Below are positions 5,377 through 5,463 of a stretch of DNA of 5,463 nucleotides, piece by piece. The translations under genes and the position numbers were made by a program. The notes beneath the pieces are model-generated. The model made no database searches. It saw nothing but the letters and a program-made list of their open reading frames with translations, and was not told where the DNA came from. How positions within the stretch are numbered: the first letter of the stretch is position 1; every line of letters begins with the position of its first letter. The stretch is from Rhodoferax sp. (lineage in GTDB: Bacteria; Pseudomonadota; Gammaproteobacteria; Burkholderiales; Burkholderiaceae_C): contig JAURGS010000164.1 in NCBI GenBank assembly GCA_030833685.1, positions 1 to 5,463 of the forward strand, in the 5' to 3' direction.

Positions 5377-5463
5377 ATGTTCGACACACACAAAAACGCC
5401 CCCCGGCGCATGATCATTGCCGCCTTTCTTTGCGCTTGTTCTTCGATTGTGGGAGCGCAGTCA
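5377..5463 (+). CDS. Secreted protein, probable Bug/TctC-type binding protein (5' fragment)
   Basis: Only the first 29 codons are in the window. The ATG has a strong Shine-Dalgarno 8 bases upstream. The peptide begins MFDTHKNAPRR, continues with a hydrophobic segment MIIAAFLCACSSIVGA (residues 12-27) and reaches QS at the window edge. This is a typical signal peptide with a cleavage site likely around GA/Q or shortly after. The two cysteines in the hydrophobic part do not form a clear lipobox (L-x-x-C followed by mature sequence), so a periplasmic rather than lipoprotein fate is favoured. A Bug/TctC identity is inferred from the divergent LTTR arrangement and the similar architecture to the left; no Bug motif is inside the window. 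Other exported proteins remain possible. It is probably activated by the adjacent LTTR. Confidence 0.6.
   Translation, partial: MFDTHKNAPRRMIIAAFLCACSSIVGAQS

Overview
The window looks like chromosomal DNA from a Gram-negative, beta-proteobacterium-like organism, most plausibly Burkholderiales (Comamonadaceae or Alcaligenaceae type). This is inference from content: GC-rich genes, two LysR-type regulators (LTTRs), and two periplasmic solute-binding proteins, of which the complete one is clearly of the Bug/TctC family, which is greatly expanded in those bacteria. No RNA gene, CRISPR array or intact mobile element is visible.

Layout. Bases 1-383 hold no convincing gene; they are AT-richer than the rest and contain only weak ORF scraps. 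A tightly packed three-gene minus-strand operon follows, read right to left from 3170 to 384: a zinc-dependent medium-chain alcohol/polyol dehydrogenase, an uncharacterised EthD-like (dimeric alpha/beta barrel) protein joined to it by an ATGA stop/start overlap, and a Bug/TctC binding protein starting 4 bp after the second stop. An AT-rich intergenic stretch (3171-3263) with two interlocked LTTR-type dyads separates this operon from a divergent LysR gene (to 4200). That regulator has an abnormal 5' end: its conserved N-terminus lies upstream of the first in-frame canonical start codon and joins an ATG only if one C of a CCCC run is skipped. A short convergent gap (4201-4318) follows, then a second, minus-strand LysR regulator (4319-5245). 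A second divergent promoter region (5246-5376) contains a perfect 7-5-7 palindrome with T-N11-A spacing. The window ends 29 codons into a plus-strand secreted protein, probably another Bug-type binding protein.

Working together. The window reads as two regulator/binding-protein modules placed tail to tail. In the left one, the LTTR probably responds to a small organic molecule and controls the divergent operon: Bug would bind a solute in the periplasm, while the dehydrogenase and the EthD-like protein would act on it, or on something derived from it, in the cytoplasm. In the right one, an OccR/NocR-like LTTR probably controls the divergent secreted protein. The substrate cannot be read from the sequence. 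No TctA/TctB membrane subunits are present, so the complete Bug protein must use a transporter encoded elsewhere or act as an orphan sensor. The most unusual feature is the left LTTR start, which is either a frameshift (mutation or sequencing error) or a CCC-C +1 slippage site at the second codon.
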